NCBI GenBank assembly: GCA_039984715.1
Contig: JBDWUA010000024.1
Span: forward strand, 1 to 56,527
Direction: 5' to 3'
Source of the DNA: JABSSA01 sp039984715
GTDB lineage: Bacteria > Pseudomonadota > Alphaproteobacteria > Rhodobacterales > Rhodobacteraceae
DNA length: 56,527 bases
Made by a program: the position numbers and the translations under genes
Shown: positions 44,542 through 52,411 of the stretch, piece after piece
Layout: every line of letters starts with the position of its first letter
Position numbering within the stretch: the stretch's first letter is position 1
Notes under the pieces: generated by a model
Seen by the model: only the letters and a program-made list of their open reading frames with translations
Told to the model about the DNA's origin: nothing
The model's database searches: none

Positions 44542-44762
44542 GCCAAGGCCTGAAGCAGATCCCTGTTGTCGTCCATCACCGCTTCGGCGGCGGCCAATGC
44601 ATCCGCCACGCTTGGGTCATGGGCCAGAACTTTCAACGATCCATCATCACCGCGCACGACAAACAGCGTGTCGCCTTCTTTGGCATCCAACATCGTCAAC
44701 ATTTCTGTGGACAATGTCATCACGGCGGAATTGCCAACTTTGCGGATTTTGGTTTCGATCAT
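44538..44762 (-). CDS. AbrB/MazE-type antitoxin
   Basis: A 74-aa protein with the swapped-hairpin AbrB/SpoVT fold: IETKIRKVGNSAVMTLSTEML and AKEGDTLFVV, then an acidic helical tail that would wrap the toxin. The ATG at 44760-44762 fits family size; the frame is open 15 codons further upstream over the promoter. It lies upstream of and overlaps the Doc gene, the usual antitoxin-first order. Doc is more classically paired with Phd; the AbrB-type partner is the noteworthy point. Confidence 0.88.
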   Translation of the reverse strand: MIETKIRKVGNSAVMTLSTEMLTMLDAKEGDTLFVVRGDDGSLKVLAHDPSVADALAAAEAVMDDNRDLLQALA

Positions 44763-44775
44763 GGTCGCCTCGTTC

Positions 44776-44795
44776 GTATACATTATCGTATATAC
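44776..44795. promoter_or_regulatory. Operator-like inverted repeat of the toxin-antitoxin operon
   Basis: TATAC-ATTATC-GTATA (44777-44792) in the promoter of the antitoxin gene. On the minus strand TTGCAT and TATATA hexamers with a 17-base spacer lie across it, so antitoxin binding here would repress the operon. Confidence 0.5.
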
Positions 44796-45199
44796 ACAAC
44801 AAGACATGCCGATGCAAATCTATCTGTGACGCGTGCGAAAGAAATCGCCCCTCTGCTTGGTTGGAAAATCCAAACCGAGCCGTAAACAGACCCAAAATAG
44901 GGCTTTTACCTGCGCATTGGCTAGAATGATCGATACTTCGGCTGATTAGCTAGGCATTTGGCTGATCAAGAAACGATGAGGTTTGCCCGTCACGCGGTCA
45001 TCGTGATCCATCCCGGGGATAAAACCTAAGGGTTCTATATACATGCGTGACCTTAGGCGTTTCGGTTTTGTATGCCAATGATGTCGATGGTGATATCAAT
45101 GGCAGTAAGGACTTGAAACCTGACTGCCGTCCTTGTCATAGATGACCGTAAAACCAGTTGATCCATCACCATACGTAACCCGCGAAAGGACCACGCCGT
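44796..45199. other. Intergenic region without recognised gene
   Basis: About 400 bases between the toxin-antitoxin promoter and the VOC gene. Short open frames on both strands lack protein-like features. Nothing recognised beyond the promoter elements described. Confidence 0.5.
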
Positions 45200-45616
45200 A
45201 TGATTGCTTATGTCACCGTCGGTGCGGATGATATCGCGCGCGCAAAACGGTTTTACACGGCGTTCCTGCCCGCCCTTGATTATGGGCTCAAGGAAGGCGC
45301 CGAAGGCCTCAGCTTTGCCCTGCCCGTTCCGCCCGGTCAGTCGCCGATGCTGCCGGATTTCTATGTGAAACCGACCTTTGATGGACATCCTGCCAGAGCC
45401 GGAAACGGAACGATGGTCGCCTTCGAGGCACGCAGCCAAAGCCAAGTGCGTGACCTGCATGCCGCCGCCCTTGCGGCTGGTGGCTCTGACGAGGGTCAAC
45501 CGGGGTTCCGCGCATCCTACGGGCCGCATTTCTATGTCGGCTATCTGCGCGACCCTCAGGGTAATAAAATCGCGCTGTTTTCCAATGACCCAAATGAACC
45601 GGGACGAGATGGCTAG
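45200..45616 (+). CDS. VOC family (glyoxalase-like) protein
   Basis: A 138-aa two-module VOC protein: MIAYVTVGADDIARAKRFYTAFL at the start, GNGTMVAFEARSQSQVRDLHAAAL in the middle, and YVGYLRDPQGNKIALFS at the end. Ribosome binding site GAAAGGA. It probably binds a small electrophile or metal; substrate unknown. Convergent with the membrane ribonuclease gene. Confidence 0.85.
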   Translation: MIAYVTVGADDIARAKRFYTAFLPALDYGLKEGAEGLSFALPVPPGQSPMLPDFYVKPTFDGHPARAGNGTMVAFEARSQSQVRDLHAAALAAGGSDEGQPGFRASYGPHFYVGYLRDPQGNKIALFSNDPNEPGRDG

Positions 45617-45647
45617 GGCCGCGATGGTGCGGGCGGATGCGAATCCA

Positions 45648-46427
45648 CTAAAAACGATGCCCAAGCAACCTGATTTCACCGTTTGAAACCGCCACGCCTT
45701 TGCGCCACTGGTTGTCCTTCATCACAGTCGCATATTGCTTGGTATAGTCTCGATATTTATCATTGGTCACAGCAAATGAAATTGGCAAATGTTTTAGACA
45801 TTCCAATATGTATTCATCGGCCTGACTCCCGCTTGGTACGACATAGATTTCGTCGGCTTTAAGCCCAAAAATACCCATGAGCATCGACGGCGAATGCCGT
45901 TGGCCTTTGCCGTATGCCCGGTGTTCGCCCAACGTAAAGAAAATGTTGGCGTCAAAGAAGCAAACGATGCGATATCCCTGCAAGCGAAGCAGGTGCACGG
46001 TCTCGCCCAATGGCTGCGCATCCAATCCGTTTTCATGCCCCAGATGGTAAATATTGCTTCCATCAAAAACGGCAGTTTTCGCCTTTAGCTGCAGATTATG
46101 CATGAACCGTTGGCGATCATTGGTCAGCAGGAAATGTTGATTGTTTTCAGGATTGCGGCCAACAAAAAACCACCAATAGATCAGAAGAACGACCCAAGCG
46201 AACAAAATTGGGAGCGTTAAAAGAAACACGGAATCCCGATCGATATCCGGCGACCCCAAAAATATCCATAACGCCAATGCGGACAACCACGCCGTAAGGC
46301 AAAGGCGCACAAGTTTCAGCGATGCACGCCACAGCCATATATAGGGACTAACCAGCGATTTTGGGCCATTTTCAGGGGCAAGAACGTCGCCCAATGTTCT
46401 TGGTTCGGATGTCAAATTTCGTTTCAT
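45648..46427 (-). CDS. Membrane-anchored NYN (Zc3h12a-like) ribonuclease
   Basis: A 259-aa protein: two transmembrane segments (about 41-58 and 67-88), then a cytoplasmic NYN/PIN-like domain from about residue 115. Motifs fit the Zc3h12a branch: Asp122 in VFDGSNI, Asp159 in FFDAN, Asp204 in SGSQADEYI, and Asp223/Asp227 in VTNDKYRDY, the same N-D-x-Y-R-D pattern as in animal MCPIP1/Regnase-1. It would cut RNA at the inner membrane. A bacterial stand-alone membrane form is little studied. It is not part of a visible operon. Confidence 0.75.
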   Translation of the reverse strand: MKRNLTSEPRTLGDVLAPENGPKSLVSPYIWLWRASLKLVRLCLTAWLSALALWIFLGSPDIDRDSVFLLTLPILFAWVVLLIYWWFFVGRNPENNQHFLLTNDRQRFMHNLQLKAKTAVFDGSNIYHLGHENGLDAQPLGETVHLLRLQGYRIVCFFDANIFFTLGEHRAYGKGQRHSPSMLMGIFGLKADEIYVVPSGSQADEYILECLKHLPISFAVTNDKYRDYTKQYATVMKDNQWRKGVAVSNGEIRLLGHRF

Positions 46428-46786
46428 TTAAACGTGCGTGTCGATTAAGCCTGAATATTTTGTGGCGCCCGAATGACCTACCTTAGATTGAATCGCAACC
46501 TGAAATTGTCCGATTGTCAGATTAATATACGTTCAGAAAGTTGATTGTAATTCGCCAAGATGTCCTCAGGTCAAACGGACCAGCGCCAGTCATATCTCTG
46601 TGAAGTTTGCTGCTCCGATACAATTTCCGTGTCACGCAATTGGCTGTGAAAAGCCTGTAATACTGGGCGCAACGTGATCCCCCACAATGCGCGCATTCCT
46701 TCCAAAGGACGGGCGACCGGAAACTTGGCGTTGACATGGGCCCGCGCGCTTACAACATACATTCAAATCATGGATGGAGCTTCAAA
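46428..46786. other. Intergenic region without recognised gene
   Basis: 359 bases between the divergent NYN ribonuclease and small membrane protein genes, so it should hold both promoters. Open frames here are short and not protein-like. Nothing else recognised. Confidence 0.5.
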
Positions 46787-47191
46787 ATGACAATGCAAGA
46801 AGCAATTGCGCTGCAACCGGCTTGGATTGGGTTATGGCTCAATGTTTTACTGCTTTGTGCGTTTATTTTACCGGTCACTTTGGTGATTTGGAAACAGACG
46901 CGCCTGGCAGGCATCGTGACTGTGGTTGCAAGCGTCGTCGCCGCCTTTGCGACGGGCATGCTTTATAACCAAGTTGGCTATGTCAAACTGCTGGGCCTGC
47001 CGCATATTATCTTTTGGACCCCGCTTGTCTTCTTTCTGGTCACCGTCTGGCGCAAACCGGATCTGCCAAAGATCCCAAAGGTGATCTTGACCGTTGTGAT
47101 GGGCGCGATCCTGATCTCACTTGCCTTCGATTACGTGGATTTGTTGCGCTATCTTTTGGGTGAACGAACGCCCCTAGAAGGCACAGTCTGA
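46787..47191 (+). CDS. Four-helix membrane protein of unknown function
   Basis: A 134-aa protein with four hydrophobic segments (about 16-37, 40-58, 70-86 and 98-118) and little outside the membrane. Charged residues (KQTR, RKPDLPK) suggest an orientation with loops in the cytoplasm. I recognise no family. The ATG at 46787 is preferred over upstream in-frame codons, which add a hydrophilic leader. Transcribed alone. Confidence 0.7.
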   Translation: MTMQEAIALQPAWIGLWLNVLLLCAFILPVTLVIWKQTRLAGIVTVVASVVAAFATGMLYNQVGYVKLLGLPHIIFWTPLVFFLVTVWRKPDLPKIPKVILTVVMGAILISLAFDYVDLLRYLLGERTPLEGTV

Positions 47192-47261
47192 CCCGCCATG
47201 GGCGCAAAGGGCAGACGCGGTTTTGGCCTCGCCTTTGAACTCAATTGAGAGCAAACGGGAA

Positions 47262-48089
47262 TCAGGTGCGAACCGCTGAGACGACAACAGAGGGAGCGGG
47301 GACAAGATAACCTTGTTCTTGCTTGGTACCTTCACTTCTTGTCCGCATCGCTAGATCACTTCGAATAGCATCCCGGTTTGAGATGGGTTGTCGACTAAGT
47401 AACGAAGCTGTCCGAACAGCGCCCCGATCAAAGAGATCAAACAAAGCGTCTGAGCTTGGCAGGCTCACTTCAGAGCTGACCTCAATCAACTTCACATCGG
47501 TGAAGCCAGCATTTTCGACCATTTCTTTAGCGACTTCAAAGTCAACAAGTGCGTGCGCATCGGGGCCAGCAGGTAGTGCAATCGACGGATCAGCCAAACG
47601 CCCAACCGCGTCGTACAACCAACCGAACGAGCCGTTTGACCCTTTTCCATGCCAAATTGAAAACGCAATTTTTCCACCTGTTTTCAGTATTCTGGCAGCT
47701 TCAACCAACCCGCGACTCGCATCAGGGAAGTGTGGAATTCCAAACCCAATTGTCACGGCGTCGAAACTTTCGTTTGAGAACCCCGTTGCCATCGCATCAC
47801 CCTGAACAAATGTGGCATTTGGGGCAGAAGATTTTGCAAGCGAAATCATCGGCTCAGAAAAGTCCAACCCAGTTACATTCGCGCCCCTTGTCACGAGTTC
47901 TTTCGCGACCACGCCATGCCCAGTACACAGGTCAAGCGCCTCAAAATTCGATTTGGCACCGACCGCATCTGCCAGCTTTTCGGCTACAAGATGTGTCGCC
48001 ATCTCGAAACCATCGGCATAACCTTTGGCAACTGACGGGGTGCCCCAACCCTCACGTTCCATGTTCTCAAAATCACTTGTATCTGTCAT
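47262..48089 (-). CDS. Class I SAM-dependent methyltransferase
   Basis: About 275 aa. Rossmann motifs: ALDLCTGHGVVAKEL (motif I), VTGLDFSEPMISLAK, FVQGDAMATGFSNESFDAVTIGFGIPHFPD (motifs II-III), ILKTGGKIAFSIW. The ATG at 48087-48089 has a strong GGAGG just upstream; the frame is open for a further 45 codons that look unlike protein. Similar to UbiE-type enzymes, but the substrate is unknown. Leftward, separated from repA by a 576-bp gap. Confidence 0.88.
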   Translation of the reverse strand: MTDTSDFENMEREGWGTPSVAKGYADGFEMATHLVAEKLADAVGAKSNFEALDLCTGHGVVAKELVTRGANVTGLDFSEPMISLAKSSAPNATFVQGDAMATGFSNESFDAVTIGFGIPHFPDASRGLVEAARILKTGGKIAFSIWHGKGSNGSFGWLYDAVGRLADPSIALPAGPDAHALVDFEVAKEMVENAGFTDVKLIEVSSEVSLPSSDALFDLFDRGAVRTASLLSRQPISNRDAIRSDLAMRTRSEGTKQEQGYLVPAPSVVVSAVRT

Positions 48090-48665
48090 TTTTTCCTCCA
48101 ATCGGGTTAACTGTACATTCAATATGCTCAACAACAAGAAAGAAGATGATGGCGGTTGGGATGGGCTGATCGTGTTGAAAAACACTGATTTTGCCTCAAG
48201 TTGACGAAATTTGCACCCGCACAAGACCAGTGGAAAGATTTGGCGAAGGGGTCGGCGAAATCCAAGCTATGGCTCTGATAGGCCGCGCCATCGCCGCTCG
48301 GTTCCAACGACTCTCGTTTGTGGAGCGTCGAGAAGATACCTTGTTTACGGCTGTCTAAAACTCCATTCGAAACCTACGCGGTTGTTGAAGGCTTTTGGCT
48401 TAATCATGAGCGCAGACTTTAGCTGCATCGCAGGTCTGTTGTGCATGAATACATGTCCCGCGACGTGGGATGGAATGCCTTCGATTCACCGTGCTGCCCC
48501 CTGCCCTTTTGACGTTTGCGCGGTCCATGGCTTTGTGTGTGCTTCGGCCTGCGCTACTATATCGTGACAAATTGCTTGCCAGAATCTCTTTCCTCGGCCA
48601 TTTATATACGGAAAGAGGCAAATATAACGACCAAAACCGTAACAAACGGTTGGCGAGGGCAAGAT
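48090..48665. other. Region upstream of repA
   Basis: 576 bases between the leftward methyltransferase gene and repA. It must hold the repABC promoter. An inverted repeat AACCGT-AACAA-ACGGTT (48635-48651) sits just before the repA ribosome binding site and could be a RepA-binding or translational control element. The rest contains no protein-like frame. Confidence 0.55.
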
Positions 48666-49871
48666 ATGGCACAGGATTCAGCACCGCTGACTGTGCGCAA
48701 GCAGGATCGTATCGACGTTCTTGTTGGCGCGCACGCGGAAAAATTGTCGGCACGGTTGCAAGCGCATCGCGCGCAGTTGTTCCCGCCTGACGCAACACGA
48801 CGGTTGCGTAAATTCACCAGTGGCGAAGCTGCGGATTTGTTGGGGGTCAAGGACGCCTATTTGCGCAAGCTGCATTTGGATGGCAAAGGCCCCTCGCCCG
48901 AGATTTTGGGCAATGGGCGGCGGATGTATTCGCCAGAGGATATTCAGGCTCTGCGCCACTTGTTAGAGTCTGGTGCCAAGCAAGCCGGCACCTATTTGCC
49001 CGGACGTGTTGGCGATGATCATCTGCAAGTCATAACGGTGATCAACTTCAAAGGGGGTTCGGGCAAAACCACCACGGCTGCGCATCTGGCGCAAAAGATG
49101 GCGTTGGATGGATACCGCGTGCTGGCCATCGATCTTGATCCACAGGCCAGTTTGTCGGCTTTGCATGGGTTTCAGCCGGAATTCGATCTGTTGGATGGTG
49201 GCACGCTGTTTGACGCGATCCGCTATGATGATCCAGTGCCTTTGTCCACGATCATCCGGCCGACGCATTTTTCGGGTTTGGATATCGTGCCGGGCAATCT
49301 GGACCTGATGGAATTTGAACATGACACCCCCCGCGCGTTAGTGGAACGCGATAGTAATCTCTTTTTTACCAGAGTTGGCGACGCGCTGGCCGAGGTAGAA
49401 GGAGACTACGACGTGGTTGTTATGGATTGCCCCCCGCAGCTTGGATATCTGACGATGTCGGCTTTGTCGGCGGCGACGGCTGTGTTGGTCACGGTGCATC
49501 CGCAGATGCTGGATGTGATGAGCATGTGCCAATTTCTGTTGATGGTCTCGAACCTGTTGGGTGTCGTCAGCGAAGCCGGGGGCGATATGTCCTATGATTG
49601 GTTGCGATACGTCATCACGCGTTATGAGCCGGGGGATGGGCCGCAAAACCAGATGGTCAGTTTCATGCGGTCGATGTTTGGCGATCATGTGCTGAACCAT
49701 ACGGTGCTGAAATCCACGGCGATTTCGGATGCGGGCATCACCAAACAAACCTTGTACGAGGTCGAAAAGGGCCAGTTTGTGCGCGCCACATATGAACGCG
49801 CCATGGAAAGCCTGAACGCTGTGAACGGCGAAATCGAAGCCCTGGTGCAAACCGCATGGGAGCGTGACTGA
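48666..49871 (+). CDS. repA: Plasmid partitioning ATPase RepA (ParA type)
   Basis: A 401-aa RepA. N-terminal HTH of MerR-like type (FTSGEAADLLGVKDAYLRKLH, about 50-70) and a deviant Walker A (KGGSGKTT, residues 129-136), followed by LAIDLDPQ and VVMDCPPQLG. It moves plasmid copies with RepB and represses repABC. The ATG at 48666 has GAGGG about 8 bases upstream and gives the normal RepA length of about 400; the longer frame from 48516 adds an improbable leader. The stop overlaps the start of repB (TGATG), so the genes are coupled. Confidence 0.96.
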   Translation: MAQDSAPLTVRKQDRIDVLVGAHAEKLSARLQAHRAQLFPPDATRRLRKFTSGEAADLLGVKDAYLRKLHLDGKGPSPEILGNGRRMYSPEDIQALRHLLESGAKQAGTYLPGRVGDDHLQVITVINFKGGSGKTTTAAHLAQKMALDGYRVLAIDLDPQASLSALHGFQPEFDLLDGGTLFDAIRYDDPVPLSTIIRPTHFSGLDIVPGNLDLMEFEHDTPRALVERDSNLFFTRVGDALAEVEGDYDVVVMDCPPQLGYLTMSALSAATAVLVTVHPQMLDVMSMCQFLLMVSNLLGVVSEAGGDMSYDWLRYVITRYEPGDGPQNQMVSFMRSMFGDHVLNHTVLKSTAISDAGITKQTLYEVEKGQFVRATYERAMESLNAVNGEIEALVQTAWERD

Positions 49872-50803
49872 TGGCCCGCAAAGATCTGTTGAAAGGGCTG
49901 ATGGAGGACGACACATCGAAGGATGCCCCGTCCACGCCCCCTGCCCCGTCTCGCGTTGATCCGGCCAAGCCGCGCTATAAATCCGGCGCGATTGGGGCCG
50001 TTAGCCGGTCGATTGCCGATCTGAAAAGCCGGTCCTTGACCGAAGTCGATCCGCGGATGATCGACAATGCCGGTTTGAAAGACCGCTTGGATCAGGACGA
50101 TGCAGATCAGGCCACCTTGGTCGACAGCATTCGCGAATATGGCCAACAAGTGCCGGTCTTGCTGCGGATCAATCCGAATGATCCGGAACGCTATCAGGTG
50201 GTCTATGGTCGCCGCCGGGTTGCGGCGTTGAAATCCTTGGGGCAATCGGTGCGGGCGATGATCCGCGATCTGGACGACAAGGCGGTTATTCTGGCCCAAG
50301 GTCAGGAAAACAGCGCTCGCAAGGATCTGACCTTTATCGAAAAGGCGAACTTTGCCCGACAGATGCGCGATGCTGGATATGATCGCAAAATCATTGGCGA
50401 TGCTTTGGCGATGGACAAGACGCTGATATCGCGATTGCTGTCCGTGGCGGATCAGGTGCCCGTCGACCTGATCGAAGCGATTGGTGCAGCCCCCAGCGTG
50501 GGACGCGATCGATGGTTGGCCCTTGCGGGGCGCGTCAAAGGTCAGGACATGTCCGGTTCGGCCAAGGGCGCGACATCGGATGCGCGCTTTAACGCGGTGA
50601 TGGCGGCTTTGAAAACGCCAAAACCAGCGGCCCGTCCAGCAGTTGTGATCAAATCAGGGGATGGCGAACCCATCGCCAAAGTCACCCGCAAGGCGGACGG
50701 CACAGCGATACAATTGAACAAAACAGATCAGGGCTTTGACGACTGGCTTGTCGAGCACTTGGCAGAGATTCACAGCGACTGGCAAAAGTCACGCAGTGAA
50801 TGA
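49871..50803 (+). CDS. repB: Plasmid partitioning protein RepB (ParB type)
   Basis: A 310-aa centromere-binding protein. ParB N-terminal domain (DSIREYGQQVPVLLRINP, YQVVYGRRRVAALKSLG), conserved arginine patch and QENSARKDLTFIEKANFA, then an HTH around MDKTLISRLLSVADQVP. It binds the parS palindromes at 50926-50941 and 52168-52183 and links plasmid copies to RepA. Starts inside the repA stop. Its C-terminal domain, which dimerises, is present, ending at FDDWLVEHLAEIHSDW. Confidence 0.96.
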   Translation: MARKDLLKGLMEDDTSKDAPSTPPAPSRVDPAKPRYKSGAIGAVSRSIADLKSRSLTEVDPRMIDNAGLKDRLDQDDADQATLVDSIREYGQQVPVLLRINPNDPERYQVVYGRRRVAALKSLGQSVRAMIRDLDDKAVILAQGQENSARKDLTFIEKANFARQMRDAGYDRKIIGDALAMDKTLISRLLSVADQVPVDLIEAIGAAPSVGRDRWLALAGRVKGQDMSGSAKGATSDARFNAVMAALKTPKPAARPAVVIKSGDGEPIAKVTRKADGTAIQLNKTDQGFDDWLVEHLAEIHSDWQKSRSE

Positions 50804-50851
50804 CAGGAGAGCAGAAAACAAAATGGAGGCACATGCCGGCGAGACGTAATT

Positions 50852-50904
50852 AAAAAAGCCCCCCGGAAATCACATCCCGAGAGGCCTTTGTTCGTATTCT
50901 AGCA
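50852..50904 (-). ncRNA. Antisense RNA (ctRNA) between repB and repC
   Basis: Predicted counter-transcribed RNA of about 53 nt on the minus strand. A promoter is visible: TTGACA at 50935-50940, an 18-base spacer and TAGATT at 50911-50916. The 3' end is a hairpin (AAAGGCCTCTCGG paired with CCGGGGGGC) followed by TTTTTT. repABC plasmids use such an RNA to limit repC expression, and the size agrees with known ctRNAs. The -35 element lies inside the parS palindrome, so RepB binding could affect it. Confidence 0.75.
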
Positions 50905-50925
50905 AGTCCGAATCTAGGCTCCTTA

Positions 50926-50941
50926 GTTGACAGCTGTCAAC
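50926..50941. other. parS: parS partition site, copy 1
   Basis: GTTGACAGCTGTCAAC, a perfect 16-bp palindrome fitting the repABC parS consensus GTTNNCNGCNGNNAAC. It lies in the repB-repC gap and overlaps the -35 element of the antisense RNA promoter. RepB binds such sites. An identical copy is at 52168. Confidence 0.9.
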
Positions 50942-50958
50942 CACTGCTGACTCCGGCA

Positions 50959-50975
50959 GGCAAAAAAGTTTTGCC
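50959..50975 (+). promoter_or_regulatory. Hairpin in the repC leader
   Basis: GGCAAAA-AAG-TTTTGCC, perfect 7-bp arms, 13 bp before the repC ATG. In repABC plasmids, pairing of the antisense RNA with the leader lets a hairpin form that ends transcription or hides the repC start; this is the likely such element here. Confidence 0.55.
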
Positions 50976-50987
50976 TTGTGAACATCA

Positions 50988-52172
50988 ATGGACCAATTGA
51001 CAACGACGCCCTTTGGGCAGCGGCCGATGACGGCTGCGCTGATGGAACGTGCGATTGCCGGGCAGGGGCCTGCTTCGGTGCCGCATACGGACAAGTGGGC
51101 GCTGTTTCGCGAAGTGTGCACCGCGCGCCTGGCGTTTGGCGTGACGGATCGCGATCTGACGGTGCTGAATGCGTTGCTGAGCTTTCATCAGGGGGCCAGC
51201 CTGTCGGACAATGACCGGTTGGTGGTGTTCCCGTCCAATCGCGCCCTGTGTGAGCGGGCGCATGGCATGGCCGAAAGCACCTTGCGTCGCCATTTGTCGG
51301 CGTTGGTCCATGCGGGGCTGATTGCGCGCCATGATAGCCCCAACGGTAAACGCTATGCCGCGCGGGACGGGGCAGGGGACATTGTGCGGGCCTTTGGGTT
51401 CGATCTGCGCCCGATGCTGGTGCAGGCCCACGCCATCGCTCAGGCGGCCCAAGCGACGCGCGACGCGGCCGAACACCTCAAGCGCCTGCGCGAGGCTGTG
51501 ATGCTGATCAAGCGGGATGCGACCAAACTGACGCTGTACGGGACCGAGAGCGGCGCTGAGGGCCCGTGGGAGACACTGCAAGCGCGATTGATGGACCTTC
51601 ACCGCCAAATGCGCCGCAAGCTGGACGCAGACGCCCTTGAGGCCGCACAAGCTGTGGCTGTGGATATCCTTGCGGATGTTAGGGCTGTGTTATCTGAAAC
51701 AAAAGAAATAAGCGGCAATGACGACCAGAATGAGCGGCAGTATCAGAATTCAAATACAGACTATACTGATTTTGAACTTTGCTCAGAAAACGCAAAAGGC
51801 GAGGGGGGTGAAGAACCAGAACCCGCACCGCATCCAGATAGATCAGAACCAAACGTACCGCTTGGGTTGGTGTTGAAAGCCTGCCCCGACATCTTGCCTT
51901 ACACGACTGAGGATATCCGATCATGGCATCAGCTGATCGGCTTGGCCGCCTTGGTGCGCGGAATGATGGGGATCAGCCCCGATGCATGGGACGCGGCGCA
52001 ACAGGCCATGGGCCCCGCCGAAGCAGCAGTCACCGTGGTCGCGATGCTGCAACGGATTGATGATATCAAATCGCCGGGCGGATATCTGAGGGCGCTGACA
52101 CGCAAGGCGCAAGACAATGCGTTTTCCTCTGGGCCGATGGTGATGGCCTTGCTGCATTCTGGGTCAAGTTGA
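50988..52172 (+). CDS. repC: Replication initiator RepC
   Basis: A 394-aa initiator with the RepC opening (TPFGQRPMTAALMERA), a winged-helix DNA-binding region (SDNDRLVVFPSNRALCERAHGMAESTLRRHLSALVHAGLIARHDSPNGKRY) and the typical C-terminal part with APGGYLRALT-like SPGGYLRALTRKA. RepC binds the origin inside its own coding sequence. The stop codon lies inside the second parS. Regulated by the antisense RNA in front of it. Confidence 0.95.
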   Translation: MDQLTTTPFGQRPMTAALMERAIAGQGPASVPHTDKWALFREVCTARLAFGVTDRDLTVLNALLSFHQGASLSDNDRLVVFPSNRALCERAHGMAESTLRRHLSALVHAGLIARHDSPNGKRYAARDGAGDIVRAFGFDLRPMLVQAHAIAQAAQATRDAAEHLKRLREAVMLIKRDATKLTLYGTESGAEGPWETLQARLMDLHRQMRRKLDADALEAAQAVAVDILADVRAVLSETKEISGNDDQNERQYQNSNTDYTDFELCSENAKGEGGEEPEPAPHPDRSEPNVPLGLVLKACPDILPYTTEDIRSWHQLIGLAALVRGMMGISPDAWDAAQQAMGPAEAAVTVVAMLQRIDDIKSPGGYLRALTRKAQDNAFSSGPMVMALLHSGSS

Positions 52173-52183
52173 CAGCTGTCAAC
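52168..52183. other. parS: parS partition site, copy 2
   Basis: GTTGACAGCTGTCAAC, identical to the site at 50926-50941. It overlaps the repC stop codon (TGA at 52170-52172). Together the two sites bracket repC, a spacing that would let RepB bridge or spread across the initiator gene. Confidence 0.9.
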
Positions 52184-52205
52184 AATGGGTAGAATCTGTA
52201 TTATT

Positions 52206-52227
52206 GCGTAATTACAATATATTACGC
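52206..52227. repeat. AT-rich inverted repeat downstream of repC
   Basis: GCGTAAT and ATTACGC are perfect inverted 7-mers around an 8-base AT-rich centre, 20 bp after the second parS. Possible binding or melting element of the replication region; no T-run for a terminator. Confidence 0.45.
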
Positions 52228-52323
52228 GATACTTGATAGCTCATGTTGTCCGTTGTCAATACTGCCGCCCCGTCCGTAATGGCCCCGATCAATGCGCCGG
52301 GCACAGCGCCCGATTTGGTGTCC

Positions 52324-52357
52324 AAAAAAGGGGCACCGGGATTAACCGATGCCCCTT
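52324..52357 (-). terminator. Rho-independent terminator of the VPLPA-CTERM gene
   Basis: Read on the minus strand, AAGGGGCATCGG pairs with CCGGTGCCCCTT (one G-T position) and is followed by a TTTTTT tract. It lies about 55 bp after the stop of the leftward secreted-protein gene. Confidence 0.85.
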
Positions 52358-52411
52358 GGGCTGTTTCTGAAACGTCGGACAACCTGTCCAACGTGCTGTT
52401 AACGGAGCAAA

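Noticed and set aside
45053..45679. 208-codon open frame antisense to the VOC gene
   Set aside because: Overlaps the VOC gene, which has clear family motifs in the sense frame and a good ribosome binding site.
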